From: an uncultured Gemmatimonadota bacterium
GTDB lineage: Bacteria; Gemmatimonadota; Gemmatimonadetes; Gemmatimonadales; Gemmatimonadaceae
Assembly: GCA_903882745.1 (NCBI GenBank)
Contig: CAIRYG010000003.1
Span: 248,001-312,000 of the forward strand
DNA length: 64,000 nucleotides
Direction of reading: 5' to 3'
Part shown: one piece after another, positions 17,580 through 26,366 of the stretch
How positions within the stretch are numbered: the stretch's first letter is position 1
How the letters are laid out: each line of letters starts with the position of its first letter
The notes under the pieces: model-generated
Databases searched by the model: none
Seen by the model: the letters and a program-made list of their open reading frames with translations, nothing else
Told to the model about the DNA's origin: nothing
Translations under genes and position numbers: made by a program

Positions 17580-17686
17580 GCGGCGAAGCTAACCTTCCGC
17601 GAGGCGGCGTGCAAGCGAAACGATGTGGCGGACTGAGGGTAATCCTGTACATGTCGACGAATCTTTCTCGAATGCCCGGAGTTTGC

Positions 17687-19102
17687 ATGTTCATGAGGAT
17701 GTGGCGTGGTGGATTGTGCGGGGGACTGGTGGTGGCGTTCGCCGCCTGTGGCGGCGCGCGCCCTGCTGGCGGGCCGGCGGGTGCTCCTGCCCCTGTGTCT
17801 GCAGGCGGTTCATCCGGCAACGCCACCGCTCCTGCTGTGGCGTCCACCGGACCGCAGTTCGACCAAGTGGGACTCTATCAGCAGCTCGGGCTGCTTGCAC
17901 GTGGCGCGCCGATGCCCTTTGTCGGCAATGCCTCTTTTCTCGCGACCGGCACACAGGACTCGACCCACGTGCTGATTGGGCTCGGGATTTCGAATGCCTC
18001 GCTCACCTTCTCACGCGACGGGGATCGTTTCCGCGCGGGATACTCGGTGGAAATCGCGGTCAAGCAGAATGGCGCCACGGTGAAGCAGTCCGATGCGCGG
18101 GAGTCCGTGCTGCTCAGCAGTTTTCGTGAGACCTCACGGATCGACGAGAGCATCATCTTTCAAGAACTCCTCACACTGACGCCAGGGAGCTACAATCTCG
18201 TCCTCACGGTTCGCGATGACGGAAGCTCGCGTGCCAACACTGAGGACGTGACACTGCTCGTCCCCCAGGTGAAGGATGGAATGCTCTCCTCGCCGATCAC
18301 CTTTGCGCGCGCGGTCACTCGCAACAACAGGGACTCGCTTCCGCAGATCGTCTCAAGCCCCACCTCGACAATCACGTTCGGCAGCGACTCGATGGTGCCG
18401 CTCTACCTCGAAGGCTACAGCAGCGCGGCGGGGGCACGACTCCCCATTCGCTATGCCGTGATGAGTGAGAAGGGGCAGACCATCTTCGCGGATTCCACCT
18501 CACTCCCCAAGCGCGGCAACCTGTATTCGGGTGTGGTGATGATTCCTGTTGCGCGCCTGACGATCGGTGCGGCGCAGGTCGCGTTCCTGCAGCCCGGACG
18601 CTCGGATAGCGTCAAGGTGCCAATCTTTATTGGCTTTGGTGAGGATCTACCGGTTACCACCTACGAGGACATGATCACCTACCTCCGGTGGTTTGCCCCG
18701 TCGTATGAACTCAACACACTCCGTGATACCGCCCCAGCGTTTCGCGCGGGTGCGTGGGCAAGCTTCGTAAAGCGCCACGCCACACTCGGTGGAAGCAACG
18801 AGCCCCTGCGCGATTATTTCCGCCGGCTCCTTGGCGCGAATGCACGGTTCCGCGAAGAGGGGATCCCAGGCTGGACCACCGACCGCGGCAAAGTGTTGCT
18901 CGGACTTGGTGAACCGGACCAAGTGTTTGATCAACGAAACTCCACCGATTTCGGACAGCGTGGACGATCACAGATTTGGGATTATCGCAACCAGAACCTA
19001 CAGCTCACCTTCTACGACCAAACAGGCTTTGGTCGTTGGAGACTGGTGAACAGCAGCGAGATTGCCTTTCAGGCCGCGTGGCGCCGCAGAATCACGCCGT
19101 AA
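17687..19102 (+). CDS. GWxTD domain lipoprotein
   Basis: A 471-residue exported protein. The ATG at 17687 has GGAG five bases upstream and starts a short signal (MFMRMWRGGLCGGLVVAFAA) ending before a cysteine in CGGARP, a probable lipidation site. The middle is beta-rich. The C-terminal GWxTD domain is clear: GIPGWTTDRGKVLLGLGEPD, then IWDYRNQNLQLTFYD and GRWRLVNSSE. This domain is common in Bacteroidota, Gemmatimonadota and relatives, and its role is not established. A perfect hairpin begins 10 bases after the stop. Confidence 0.8.
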   Translation: MFMRMWRGGLCGGLVVAFAACGGARPAGGPAGAPAPVSAGGSSGNATAPAVASTGPQFDQVGLYQQLGLLARGAPMPFVGNASFLATGTQDSTHVLIGLGISNASLTFSRDGDRFRAGYSVEIAVKQNGATVKQSDARESVLLSSFRETSRIDESIIFQELLTLTPGSYNLVLTVRDDGSSRANTEDVTLLVPQVKDGMLSSPITFARAVTRNNRDSLPQIVSSPTSTITFGSDSMVPLYLEGYSSAAGARLPIRYAVMSEKGQTIFADSTSLPKRGNLYSGVVMIPVARLTIGAAQVAFLQPGRSDSVKVPIFIGFGEDLPVTTYEDMITYLRWFAPSYELNTLRDTAPAFRAGAWASFVKRHATLGGSNEPLRDYFRRLLGANARFREEGIPGWTTDRGKVLLGLGEPDQVFDQRNSTDFGQRGRSQIWDYRNQNLQLTFYDQTGFGRWRLVNSSEIAFQAAWRRRITP

Positions 19103-19111
19103 CGGAAGCAA

Positions 19112-19147
19112 CAACGCCCTCCGGTGCTCAGGCACCGGAGGGCGTTG
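19112..19147 (+). terminator. Perfect 16-bp hairpin after the GWxTD gene
   Basis: CAACGCCCTCCGGTGC (19112-19127), loop TCAG, then GCACCGGAGGGCGTTG (19132-19147) pair without mismatch. It looks like an intrinsic terminator stem, but no T-run follows; the next bases are CGCTATCG. The next gene may start at TTG 19156 just beyond it, so it might instead limit or tune read-through. Confidence 0.6.
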
Positions 19148-19155
19148 CGCTATCG

Positions 19156-19716
19156 TTGACCCGCGAAATCACCCGCAAGCTACTCCATCTCGCCACGGCG
19201 CTCATTCCGGTGGGCTACCACTTTGGCCTTCCCGCGCAATGGATCAGTCGCGCCCTCGCGCTTGCCGCGCTCGTTGCACTTGGCGTTGAGTGGCTCCGCT
19301 GGAACAACACGACCGTCGGTATGCGCTTCACCACTTGGTTCGGCGCGTTGCTCCGTCCGCGCGAGAGGCACCATCTGACAGGCGCTACCTGGCTGTGTCT
19401 TTCGTGCCTCGCCGCGGTGGTGCTGCTCCCCGCCCCCGCTGCGATTGCAGCGATGTGGTGTGCCACCATCGGGGACCCCGCCGCCGCGATCGTTGGGCGC
19501 GCTCTGGCGCGCCAGGGTGGCCACAAGACCTGGGCGGGCTCACTGGCCTGTCTGGTATGCAGCGCCATTGGCGTGTGGTGGCTGACCCCGCTTGCTCCTC
19601 TGGCAGCCGTGCTAGTCGGTACCGTTGCCGCCGTCGCGGAACGCCCCCAGGGCCCGCTCGACGACAATATTCGGGTAACCCTCGCAACCGGGGCGCTCAC
19701 CCTCTGGTTGTCCTAA
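19156..19716 (+). CDS. CTP-dependent lipid kinase-like membrane protein (dolichol/diacylglycerol kinase family)
   Basis: About 186 residues with four or five hydrophobic helices. It carries the family pattern REITRKLLHLATALIP near the N-terminus and MWCATIGDPAAAIVGR in the middle, resembling the SEC59/DGK1-type CTP-dependent kinases and phosphatidate cytidylyltransferase-like proteins. The likely substrate is a polyprenol or diacylglycerol, but I cannot tell which. TTG 19156 is chosen because the conserved part starts at once. GTG 19078, inside the GWxTD gene, is also in frame and would make the hairpin coding. polA follows 68 bases after its stop. Confidence 0.65.
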   Translation: MTREITRKLLHLATALIPVGYHFGLPAQWISRALALAALVALGVEWLRWNNTTVGMRFTTWFGALLRPRERHHLTGATWLCLSCLAAVVLLPAPAAIAAMWCATIGDPAAAIVGRALARQGGHKTWAGSLACLVCSAIGVWWLTPLAPLAAVLVGTVAAVAERPQGPLDDNIRVTLATGALTLWLS

Positions 19717-19784
19717 CAGGTTCCCTGTAGCTTCTCGGCCGGTTGTCGCTGGTGCCAAGGCCGCACGCGGGCGAAACTTCTCCT

Positions 19785-22700
19785 ATGCCTCCAGCCCCCT
19801 CTCCGCGCCTCTTTCTGATCGACGGGTACGCGATGATCTATCGCGCATTCTTCGCCTATGGCGCGCAGCCCCTGATCAACTCCAAGGGCGAGAACACCTC
19901 GATCGCCCGCGGCGCCTACGATTTCCTCCGGCGCCTCATGGACAAGCACAAGCCGGAATACCTCGGCTGGGTGCACGACGCCGGGCTCTCATTCCGTCAC
20001 GAGCGGTATCCAGCGTACAAGGCCACGCGCGAACGGCTGGATCCAGCTATGCAGGCCGATTTCGATACGGGGGTCGAGCGGATCTCGCAGATCCTCACGG
20101 CCATGCAGATCCCGATTCTCAAACTCGAGCACTACGAGGCCGACGATGTGATCGGCACTCTTGTACGCCAAGCGCCAAAGCTCGGCGTGAACGGCGTTAT
20201 CGTCTCAGGCGACAAAGATTTCGTGCAGCTGGTGGATGATGGCATTTGGATTCTGAATCCCTGGCACGGTCGCCCCGGGTTTACCTCGGAGAAGTGGTAC
20301 GATCGCGAGAACGCGGCCGAGCGCCTGGGGGTCATCCCTGAGCGCGTGATCGACTACCTCGCCCTTCTCGGGGACGCGAGCGACAACGTACCCGGGGTGA
20401 AAGGGATCGGCGATAAGTCTGCGATTGCCCTCATTGAAAAGTGGGGCTCACTCGAGAATATCCTCGAGCACATCGACGACGTTGAACCCACGCGTGCACG
20501 CAACGCGTTGAAGGAATTCCGGGACAACGGTGTTCTCTCCAAGAAATTAGTAACAATTCGCGACGATTTACCGATGACGCTCGACCTCGAGAGCCTCAAG
20601 GTCAGCACACCGGATTGGAATCGACTGCGCGATCTCTTTGTTGAGCTGGAGTTCCGCGGCAATGCACAGGAAGCGGCAGCACATGCTAGCGGCGTGCCGC
20701 CTGAGCCCCGTGGCGCGACCTCTGCACCCCCCGCTGCTCCAGTTGTTGTTCCCGATACAATTCCACGGCGCTACACCGTCGTCGACACCGTTGAGGCTGT
20801 TGCGGCACTCTGCGCGCGCGCACGGAGCGCGCCGTTTCTGTCGTTCGATACCGAAACAGTGCTCGAGCAGGGAGCGCCACCGATCATCACCCCGCATCGC
20901 GCGAACCTCGTGAGCCTCTCACTGGCGTTCGAAGAGGGAGAAGCGTTCTATCTCCCCTTCGCACACCGTGGGTGGGCGAGTGATCAGGGTGATCTTTTGC
21001 TCTCGACGCCAAAGTCGCCCAGTACCGCGGCGAGTGGTGGAAGTATTGCGGCGCGCGCTATCGCGGAAGGCGGCTCGGGCGAGGTGAAAAATCTTCCCTC
21101 GATCCTCTCAAGCGAGATGGCGCCACTGCGCGATCTCTTGGGAGATGCGTCGGTCAAGAAGACGGCCCACAACGCGAAGTACGATCTGCTGGTGTTGCGT
21201 CGCGCAGGGGTCGAGCTTCGAGGTCTCGACTTCGATTCGATGCTGGCGAGTTATGTCCTCGATCCAGGGCGTCGATCGCACGCCATTGATGCGCTGGCGA
21301 TTGAGTTCCTGCAACTTGCCATGACCGGCTACGACGAGCTCACAGGCAAGGGCAAGGCACAAATCCCGTTTGATCAAGTGCCCATCTCCGCGGCCTGCGA
21401 GTACTCGTGCGCCGATGCGGATATCGCGCTCCGACTCCGCAAACTCTTTGAGCCGAAACTCAAGGAGTCTGGCGCCGACGCACTCCTGCGTGATGTGGAG
21501 ATGCCGCTGGTCGAGGTCTTGGCACGGATGGAGTGGAACGGCATCGCGATCGATGTGCCGTGGTTCCACTCCCTCAAGACCCGTTTCGCACGCGAGCGCG
21601 GTGCGGTTGAAGTGCAGATCTACGAGGCCGCCGGCGAGGAGTTCAACATCAACTCCAACAAGCAACTCGGCGTCATTCTCTTTGGAAAACTCGGACTTCC
21701 CGTCAAGAAGAAGACATCGACAGGGCCAAGTACCGATGCGTCGGTCCTGACGGAACTGGCAGAAGAAGGGCACGCCCTGCCGTCGTTGTTGATGGAGTAT
21801 CGTGAACTTGCGAAGCTCGAGAGCACCTATCTCGACACGCTCCCCGTGCTGGTGAATCCACGCGACGGGCGCTTGCACACGTCGTTCAATCAACATGTGG
21901 CGAGCACCGGGCGACTGGCCTCGAGTGATCCGAATCTTCAGAACATTCCCATCCGGCGCGAACTCGGCAAGGAAATCCGCAAAGGATTCATTCCGGAGCC
22001 CGGGTGGACGATGCTGGCCGCTGACTATTCGCAGATCGAGCTGCGCTTGCTCGCGCATCTGTCGCATGATCCGGCATTTGTGGAAGCCTTCAAGGCAGGC
22101 GGTGACATTCACCGTCAGACCGCCGCGATTATTTTTGGCGTTGACCTCAGTGCCGTCACGAGCGAGATGCGCGCGCGCGCCAAGACGATTAACTTTGCGA
22201 CGATTTACGGGCAGGGAGCGTTTGCCCTGTCGCGACAGCTGAAGATCGAGGTCTCTGAGGCGAAGGCGTTTATTGAGACGTACTTCGAGCGATTCGCCGG
22301 TGTCCGGTCGTTCCTCGACACCACCGTCGAAGAGGCGCGCGCGAAAGGGTACGTGGAGACGATTTTCAAACGTCGTCGCTACATCCCGGAAATCAACGAT
22401 CGGAATTTCAACATCCGTGCCTTTGGCGAGCGCACCGCGCAGAACTCCCCGATTCAGGGGTCGGCGGCTGATTTGATCAAGGTGGCGATGATTCGCCTGC
22501 ATCATGCGCTGCAAGCTGGCGCGCTGAAGAGCCGGATGTTGCTCCAGGTGCACGACGAACTCGTGTTTGAGTGTCCGCCGGACGAACTCGAGGCGTTGCG
22601 GGCCTTGGTCAATCACGAGATGACCACAGCGGTGCAACTGGATGTTCCGCTGGTGGTCGATATTGGAACTGGGCCGAACTGGCTCGAGACAAAGCGATAA
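19785..22700 (+). CDS. polA: DNA polymerase I with both exonuclease domains
   Basis: A 971-residue Pol I for primer removal and gap repair. The 5'-3' nuclease domain (about 1-300) has LFLIDGYAMIYRAFFAYG, EADDVIGTL and SGDKDFVQL. The 3'-5' exonuclease domain keeps its metal ligands: FDTET (Exo I), HNAKYDLLVL (Exo II) and YSCADAD (Exo III), so proofreading is expected. A roughly 45-residue low-complexity insert (DQGDLLLSTPKSPSTAASGG) lies within it. The polymerase domain has DYSQIELRLLAHLSHD and VHDELVFE. ATG 19785 is preferred over an upstream TTG at 19743. Confidence 0.97.
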   Translation: MPPAPSPRLFLIDGYAMIYRAFFAYGAQPLINSKGENTSIARGAYDFLRRLMDKHKPEYLGWVHDAGLSFRHERYPAYKATRERLDPAMQADFDTGVERISQILTAMQIPILKLEHYEADDVIGTLVRQAPKLGVNGVIVSGDKDFVQLVDDGIWILNPWHGRPGFTSEKWYDRENAAERLGVIPERVIDYLALLGDASDNVPGVKGIGDKSAIALIEKWGSLENILEHIDDVEPTRARNALKEFRDNGVLSKKLVTIRDDLPMTLDLESLKVSTPDWNRLRDLFVELEFRGNAQEAAAHASGVPPEPRGATSAPPAAPVVVPDTIPRRYTVVDTVEAVAALCARARSAPFLSFDTETVLEQGAPPIITPHRANLVSLSLAFEEGEAFYLPFAHRGWASDQGDLLLSTPKSPSTAASGGSIAARAIAEGGSGEVKNLPSILSSEMAPLRDLLGDASVKKTAHNAKYDLLVLRRAGVELRGLDFDSMLASYVLDPGRRSHAIDALAIEFLQLAMTGYDELTGKGKAQIPFDQVPISAACEYSCADADIALRLRKLFEPKLKESGADALLRDVEMPLVEVLARMEWNGIAIDVPWFHSLKTRFARERGAVEVQIYEAAGEEFNINSNKQLGVILFGKLGLPVKKKTSTGPSTDASVLTELAEEGHALPSLLMEYRELAKLESTYLDTLPVLVNPRDGRLHTSFNQHVASTGRLASSDPNLQNIPIRRELGKEIRKGFIPEPGWTMLAADYSQIELRLLAHLSHDPAFVEAFKAGGDIHRQTAAIIFGVDLSAVTSEMRARAKTINFATIYGQGAFALSRQLKIEVSEAKAFIETYFERFAGVRSFLDTTVEEARAKGYVETIFKRRRYIPEINDRNFNIRAFGERTAQNSPIQGSAADLIKVAMIRLHHALQAGALKSRMLLQVHDELVFECPPDELEALRALVNHEMTTAVQLDVPLVVDIGTGPNWLETKR

Positions 22701-22723
22701 CCCTCACACGCGGTGGAGGCTCG

Positions 22724-23134
22724 ATGACGGATCGGAAGGAGTACTCGCTGGCTATCAGGCGCTGGTGTGGTTTTACGTTGATTGAGTTGGTGATTGTGGT
22801 GGTGCTGATTGGCATTTTGGCGGCCATCGCAATCCCCCAATTCAAGAACACCAAGGGAAAAGCAAACGCCGCCTCGCTCAAGTCAGACCTGCGCAACCTT
22901 GCGGTTGCCGAGGAATCGTACTTTTACGAGAATGCAGTCTATTCCAAGTCGATGACGGATTTGGTGTTCTCGACGTCGCCCGAGGTGGTCTTGTCGATTA
23001 CCACCGCCGGCAGAACCGGCTTCTCTGCTATTGCGACACACCCGGCGTCGTATCCACTGACCTGTGCGATTTTCGTGGGGACAGTGTCGCCACAACCCCC
23101 AGCGACCACGGAAGGGTTGATCGGGTGTCAGTAA
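22724..23134 (+). CDS. Type IV pilin-like protein (prepilin)
   Basis: A 136-residue secreted pilin or pseudopilin. A 16-residue charged leader ends in G before FTLIELVIVVVLIGILAAIA, the class III signal cut by prepilin peptidase, with Glu5 of the mature form present. The C-terminal part has a possible disulfide loop (TCAIFV ... IGCQ). GGTGGAGG upstream of ATG 22724 supports the start. It follows polA by 23 bases and overlaps the next small gene. No pilus assembly genes are in the window, so assembly depends on loci elsewhere. Confidence 0.88.
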   Translation: MTDRKEYSLAIRRWCGFTLIELVIVVVLIGILAAIAIPQFKNTKGKANAASLKSDLRNLAVAEESYFYENAVYSKSMTDLVFSTSPEVVLSITTAGRTGFSAIATHPASYPLTCAIFVGTVSPQPPATTEGLIGCQ

Positions 23135-23427
23135 GCGACACACGCGAGTGGCGAATTGAAGGGCCGTGGATTGAGTTCGAGCGACGGCGCGACGGGATGA
23201 TTCACGCAATGTCGGGGGGCCTCTGGTTGCATCGGCACGTGTGGAAGGGTCGTCCGATGGCGCATTTAGTGTCGACGGATCGATTCACCTTGGTGCGATG
23301 GGGTATCAGCGTGGGATTGAATCCCCATCGGCTGCAGTTCAAACCGCTGCGTGATCCACGCGATGACGTGCGTCGCGACGCATGGCATTGGGATCTTGTG
23401 GGACCTTGGCTTCCACCGCGCCTATGA
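23125..23427 (+). CDS. Small protein of unknown function, coupled to its neighbours
   Basis: A 100-residue protein. Its GTG start lies within the 3' end of the pilin gene (10-base overlap) and its TGA overlaps the next gene in an ATGA junction. That double coupling is the main argument that it is real. It is rich in Trp and Arg (REWRIEGPWIEFERRRDG, WLHRHVWKGRPMAHLVSTD, DAWHWDLVGPWLPPRL). The WKGRPMAHL ... HWDL spacing faintly recalls DUF4031 proteins, but I would not assign that. No signal or membrane segment. Confidence 0.6.
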   Translation: MSVSDTREWRIEGPWIEFERRRDGMIHAMSGGLWLHRHVWKGRPMAHLVSTDRFTLVRWGISVGLNPHRLQFKPLRDPRDDVRRDAWHWDLVGPWLPPRL

Positions 23428-24365
23428 TGCATTCGCACATCGCTTCAGTCTTCCACTCACGAGCTCCACGGCGCTTCGCGCCGGCTCTCGTGTTGCTGTC
23501 TGCGCTGGCCTGCGGAAAGAGCGACGTACCAGCGATCAAGTCGGCGCATCCAGAGGTGGCCACTCGTGTTGTCAGTGGGGGCACGGCATCGCAGTCAGCC
23601 CCCGCCATCACCGCGTGGGACGACTCGCTTGGCGGAGTAGTGGCTGTTATGTCTGTTGAGCGCGGCGCTCCCGTTGTCTTTGCCCGCGACTCGTTGACGG
23701 CGGTACCGCGGACTGTCGAACTGTTTTCACACGACCCGCAGCTGCAACCAGCGTTACTGGCTGCAGGCCCCGCGACCCGCGAGTGCGCGCGCCAGCGTAC
23801 CGCCACTGTCACCACACCGACACGACCAGGAGTGCCGGTCTGGTCGCTCGCACTGGATTCTGGCGTCGCAAATCCAATCGGCATCTCCAGTCTGGATGAC
23901 CTCCCCCCACGGGACTCAAGCGCAACCATCGTTCGCTTACGCCGACTCGCAGGGACTATTCCAGAGGATTCCACCTCCGCTCCGTTCCGTGGACTTCCTG
24001 TGGTGGTGCGCGAGTCGTGGCGCGTGATGACCGCAGACGGAACACCAGTCTGGATCACTATCTCCACACGCACACTCGGCACGGAGTCGAATCCGCGCCT
24101 CGAACTTCTGACAATGATCACGGAGCCTGATGCGACGGCAAAAGACGCCTGGCGCATTGCCTGGTCGCGCCGCGAGTCAGGGCCAGAGGACAAAGTCGTC
24201 GGCGCTGATCTGCTCGCAGCGGTCGCGCTACATGAGTCGCGCATGATCATGGCGATGTCACGCAGCGGTGATCACGGCGAGGAGATTGAAATCCTCGATC
24301 GGCCACAGCCCGGTACCTGGCGGCTGCGGTGGAGCTCTGCCGCCTTAGGCTGCGACGCGCGCTGA
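23424..24365 (+). CDS. Putative exported (lipo)protein of unknown function
   Basis: A 313-residue protein whose ATG overlaps the preceding stop (ATGA). The N-terminus has basic residues, then APALVLLSALACGKSD: a hydrophobic core with Cys30. The lipobox is imperfect (ALAC), so it may be a lipoprotein or an ordinary secreted protein. The remainder is Ser/Thr/Arg-rich and beta-strand-like (GLPVVVRESWRVMTADGTPVWITIS, PGTWRLRWSSAALGC). I do not recognise a family. Its position downstream of a pilin gene hints at an envelope role, nothing more specific. Confidence 0.6.
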   Translation: MMHSHIASVFHSRAPRRFAPALVLLSALACGKSDVPAIKSAHPEVATRVVSGGTASQSAPAITAWDDSLGGVVAVMSVERGAPVVFARDSLTAVPRTVELFSHDPQLQPALLAAGPATRECARQRTATVTTPTRPGVPVWSLALDSGVANPIGISSLDDLPPRDSSATIVRLRRLAGTIPEDSTSAPFRGLPVVVRESWRVMTADGTPVWITISTRTLGTESNPRLELLTMITEPDATAKDAWRIAWSRRESGPEDKVVGADLLAAVALHESRMIMAMSRSGDHGEEIEILDRPQPGTWRLRWSSAALGCDAR

Positions 24366-24414
24366 GCGTCCCTGCCTCACAAGCTGTGCGCCGAGCCGTG
24401 CGTAAAGCTGCGCT

Positions 24415-25323
24415 CTAGCCGCGCGCGCCCAACGCCGCCGGCGCGGCGGCGCGTTCCCCAGCTCCCGCGAGTGCGATAAGGGTCAGCACATACGGGAGGG
24501 CCAGCGCAAACTGATAGGGAATCCCCCACCCCATCGCTTGGGCGAAGTACTGGAGCGCACTGGCCGCACCAAACAACAACGCCGCGCCGCTAACACCAAC
24601 CGCGGACCACCGCCCAAGGACAACAATCGCAATCGCAATAAATCCGCGACCCGCGGAGATCCCTTCGTTGAAGGTGCCAACCTGCGCGAGGACGAGCGTT
24701 CCACCGCCGAGTCCGCCCATGGCACCACAAAAGAGGAGCGCGGCCCAACGCACACGAGCCGGTGAGATTCCTGCTGCGCTCGCCGCCTCTGGCCGTTCAC
24801 CAACCGCACGCAAGGCGAGTCCCGCTCCTGTGCGGCGCAGCCACCATGCCAGGCAGGGTACAATCACATACAGCAGATAGGTGATCGGCGGCTGGCCGAA
24901 GAGTGCTTCACCAATCCACGGAATGCTGTGCAAAAGTGGAATGGGAAGTGGGGCAAGAGTTGGCGTCTCAAGCGCGGCGCCCGTGGTGCCGAAAAAAATT
25001 CGGTAGAGCGTACCGGTGGCACCAACGCCGAGCATACTGATGGCGGTGCCGGTGATGATATGATCCGCTCTTAGTGTCACTACAAAGAATGCAAAGATCG
25101 CGGCGACGAACATTCCGGCAACAACGGCACCTAAGAAACCCACACCAACTCCCGCTGCTCCTGCCGCGACGAGACCGCCAAACGCCCCAGCGATTATTGT
25201 GCCCTCGAGCCCGATGTTGATCACGCCGGCGCGCTCGGCGACCAACTCACCAAGCGCCGCAAAGGCAAGCGGCGTCGCGGTGCGCACCGTGGCTTCAAAG
25301 AATGGGGCGATCGCGTCGGTCAT
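24415..25323 (-). CDS. ABC transporter permease, nucleoside/BMP type (second permease)
   Basis: A 302-residue inner-membrane permease with about eight hydrophobic segments. FAALGELVAERAGVINIGLE is the strongly conserved opening of the BPD_transp_2 subfamily that serves nucleoside and simple-sugar importers. ATG 25323 overlaps the stop of the first permease gene in an ATGA junction. Last gene of the BMP-Nif3-ATPase-permease-permease operon. The likely substrate is a nucleoside, from BMP-type transporters such as PnrA and YufNOPQ; this is inference. Confidence 0.9.
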   Translation of the reverse strand: MTDAIAPFFEATVRTATPLAFAALGELVAERAGVINIGLEGTIIAGAFGGLVAAGAAGVGVGFLGAVVAGMFVAAIFAFFVVTLRADHIITGTAISMLGVGATGTLYRIFFGTTGAALETPTLAPLPIPLLHSIPWIGEALFGQPPITYLLYVIVPCLAWWLRRTGAGLALRAVGERPEAASAAGISPARVRWAALLFCGAMGGLGGGTLVLAQVGTFNEGISAGRGFIAIAIVVLGRWSAVGVSGAALLFGAASALQYFAQAMGWGIPYQFALALPYVLTLIALAGAGERAAAPAALGARG

Positions 25324-26366
25324 GGACGCACCTCTCCACGACTGCGCGACCACTCAAGCGCGATCACGCCAAGCACCACCAGTGCCTCGACCACCGCGAC
25401 AAACTGGAACGGCACGCCAGCATCACGCTGCATAGCCGCCGCTCCCGCCTCGAGCGCACCAAAAAATATTCCCGTGCCAATCACCGCCAATGGGTGGAGC
25501 CTGGCCAGCAAGGCTACGGCAATCGCGGTGTACCCAAAGCCAGGAGAGATCCCTTCATACAACGCATAGGTGACACCCGTGACTTCGACACCGCCCGCCA
25601 GTCCAGCAATGGCACCACTCAGCAGGAACGCCGTGAACATCACACGCGGAACCACAACATGCCCCGCACTCGCGGCCGCAGCTGGCCCTGCACCAACGGC
25701 TCGCAGTCGGAATCCCAGGGCTGTGGATCGAAACATCCACCAGAGCGCCAGCGCGAGCACAAGGGCAATCGCGTAGCCGAAGTGGAGTCGCTGTCCACTG
25801 ATCAGGAGCGGGAGATGGGCGGAAGTGGAAAACGTTTCTGTTTGCGGATAGACATGCGTCGGCTCCTGCAGCGGCCCACGCACGAGATATGACACCAGGT
25901 ATTGTGCGACAAAGTTCAGCATCAGGGTGCTAATCACTTCGAGCACACCGAACCGACGCCTCAGCCATCCCGCAATCGCCGCCCAGAGCGCACCGGCGAG
26001 TATCGCTGCGGGAACAGCCACCCAAAGGACGAGTGTTCCTCCAATTCCACTGAGCGCAAGCGCACTCGCGGCACTCGCTCCCGCAAGGAACTGCCCCTCT
26101 GCGCCAATGTTCATCACACCGGATCGAAAGGCGAGTGCCACGGCGAGCCCAAGCAACGTGAGTGGTGTCGCGCGCACGAGCGTCGCGGACCAAAAGGCAT
26201 ACGCGCTACCAAATGATCCGCGCCAAAACGCCTGAAACGATTGCGCGATGTCATGATGACCCGCGACAATCACCAGAACAATCACACCGACAACCGCCGC
26301 GGCGACCACCACCGGCGGGAGGAGTTGTCGCCACGAATGCGACCGGCGCTCGGTATGCGTGGTCAT
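25320..26366 (-). CDS. ABC transporter permease, nucleoside/BMP type (first permease)
   Basis: A 348-residue permease. TPLTLLGLAVALAFRSGVMN followed by IGAEGQFLAGA is the counterpart of the other permease's conserved segment, so the two likely form a heterodimer. The start ATG 26366 overlaps the ATPase stop (ATGA), and its own stop overlaps the next permease start. An upstream in-frame extension to 26438 would lie within the ATPase gene and adds a Cys/Arg-rich stretch that does not look real. Confidence 0.9.
   Translation of the reverse strand: MTTHTERRSHSWRQLLPPVVVAAAVVGVIVLVIVAGHHDIAQSFQAFWRGSFGSAYAFWSATLVRATPLTLLGLAVALAFRSGVMNIGAEGQFLAGASAASALALSGIGGTLVLWVAVPAAILAGALWAAIAGWLRRRFGVLEVISTLMLNFVAQYLVSYLVRGPLQEPTHVYPQTETFSTSAHLPLLISGQRLHFGYAIALVLALALWWMFRSTALGFRLRAVGAGPAAAASAGHVVVPRVMFTAFLLSGAIAGLAGGVEVTGVTYALYEGISPGFGYTAIAVALLARLHPLAVIGTGIFFGALEAGAAAMQRDAGVPFQFVAVVEALVVLGVIALEWSRSRGEVRP

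Noticed and set aside
21108-22637. Long minus-strand open frame (509 codons) opposite polA
   Set aside because: It is antisense to the conserved polymerase domain and its translation shows no domain; long antisense frames are common in high-GC DNA.
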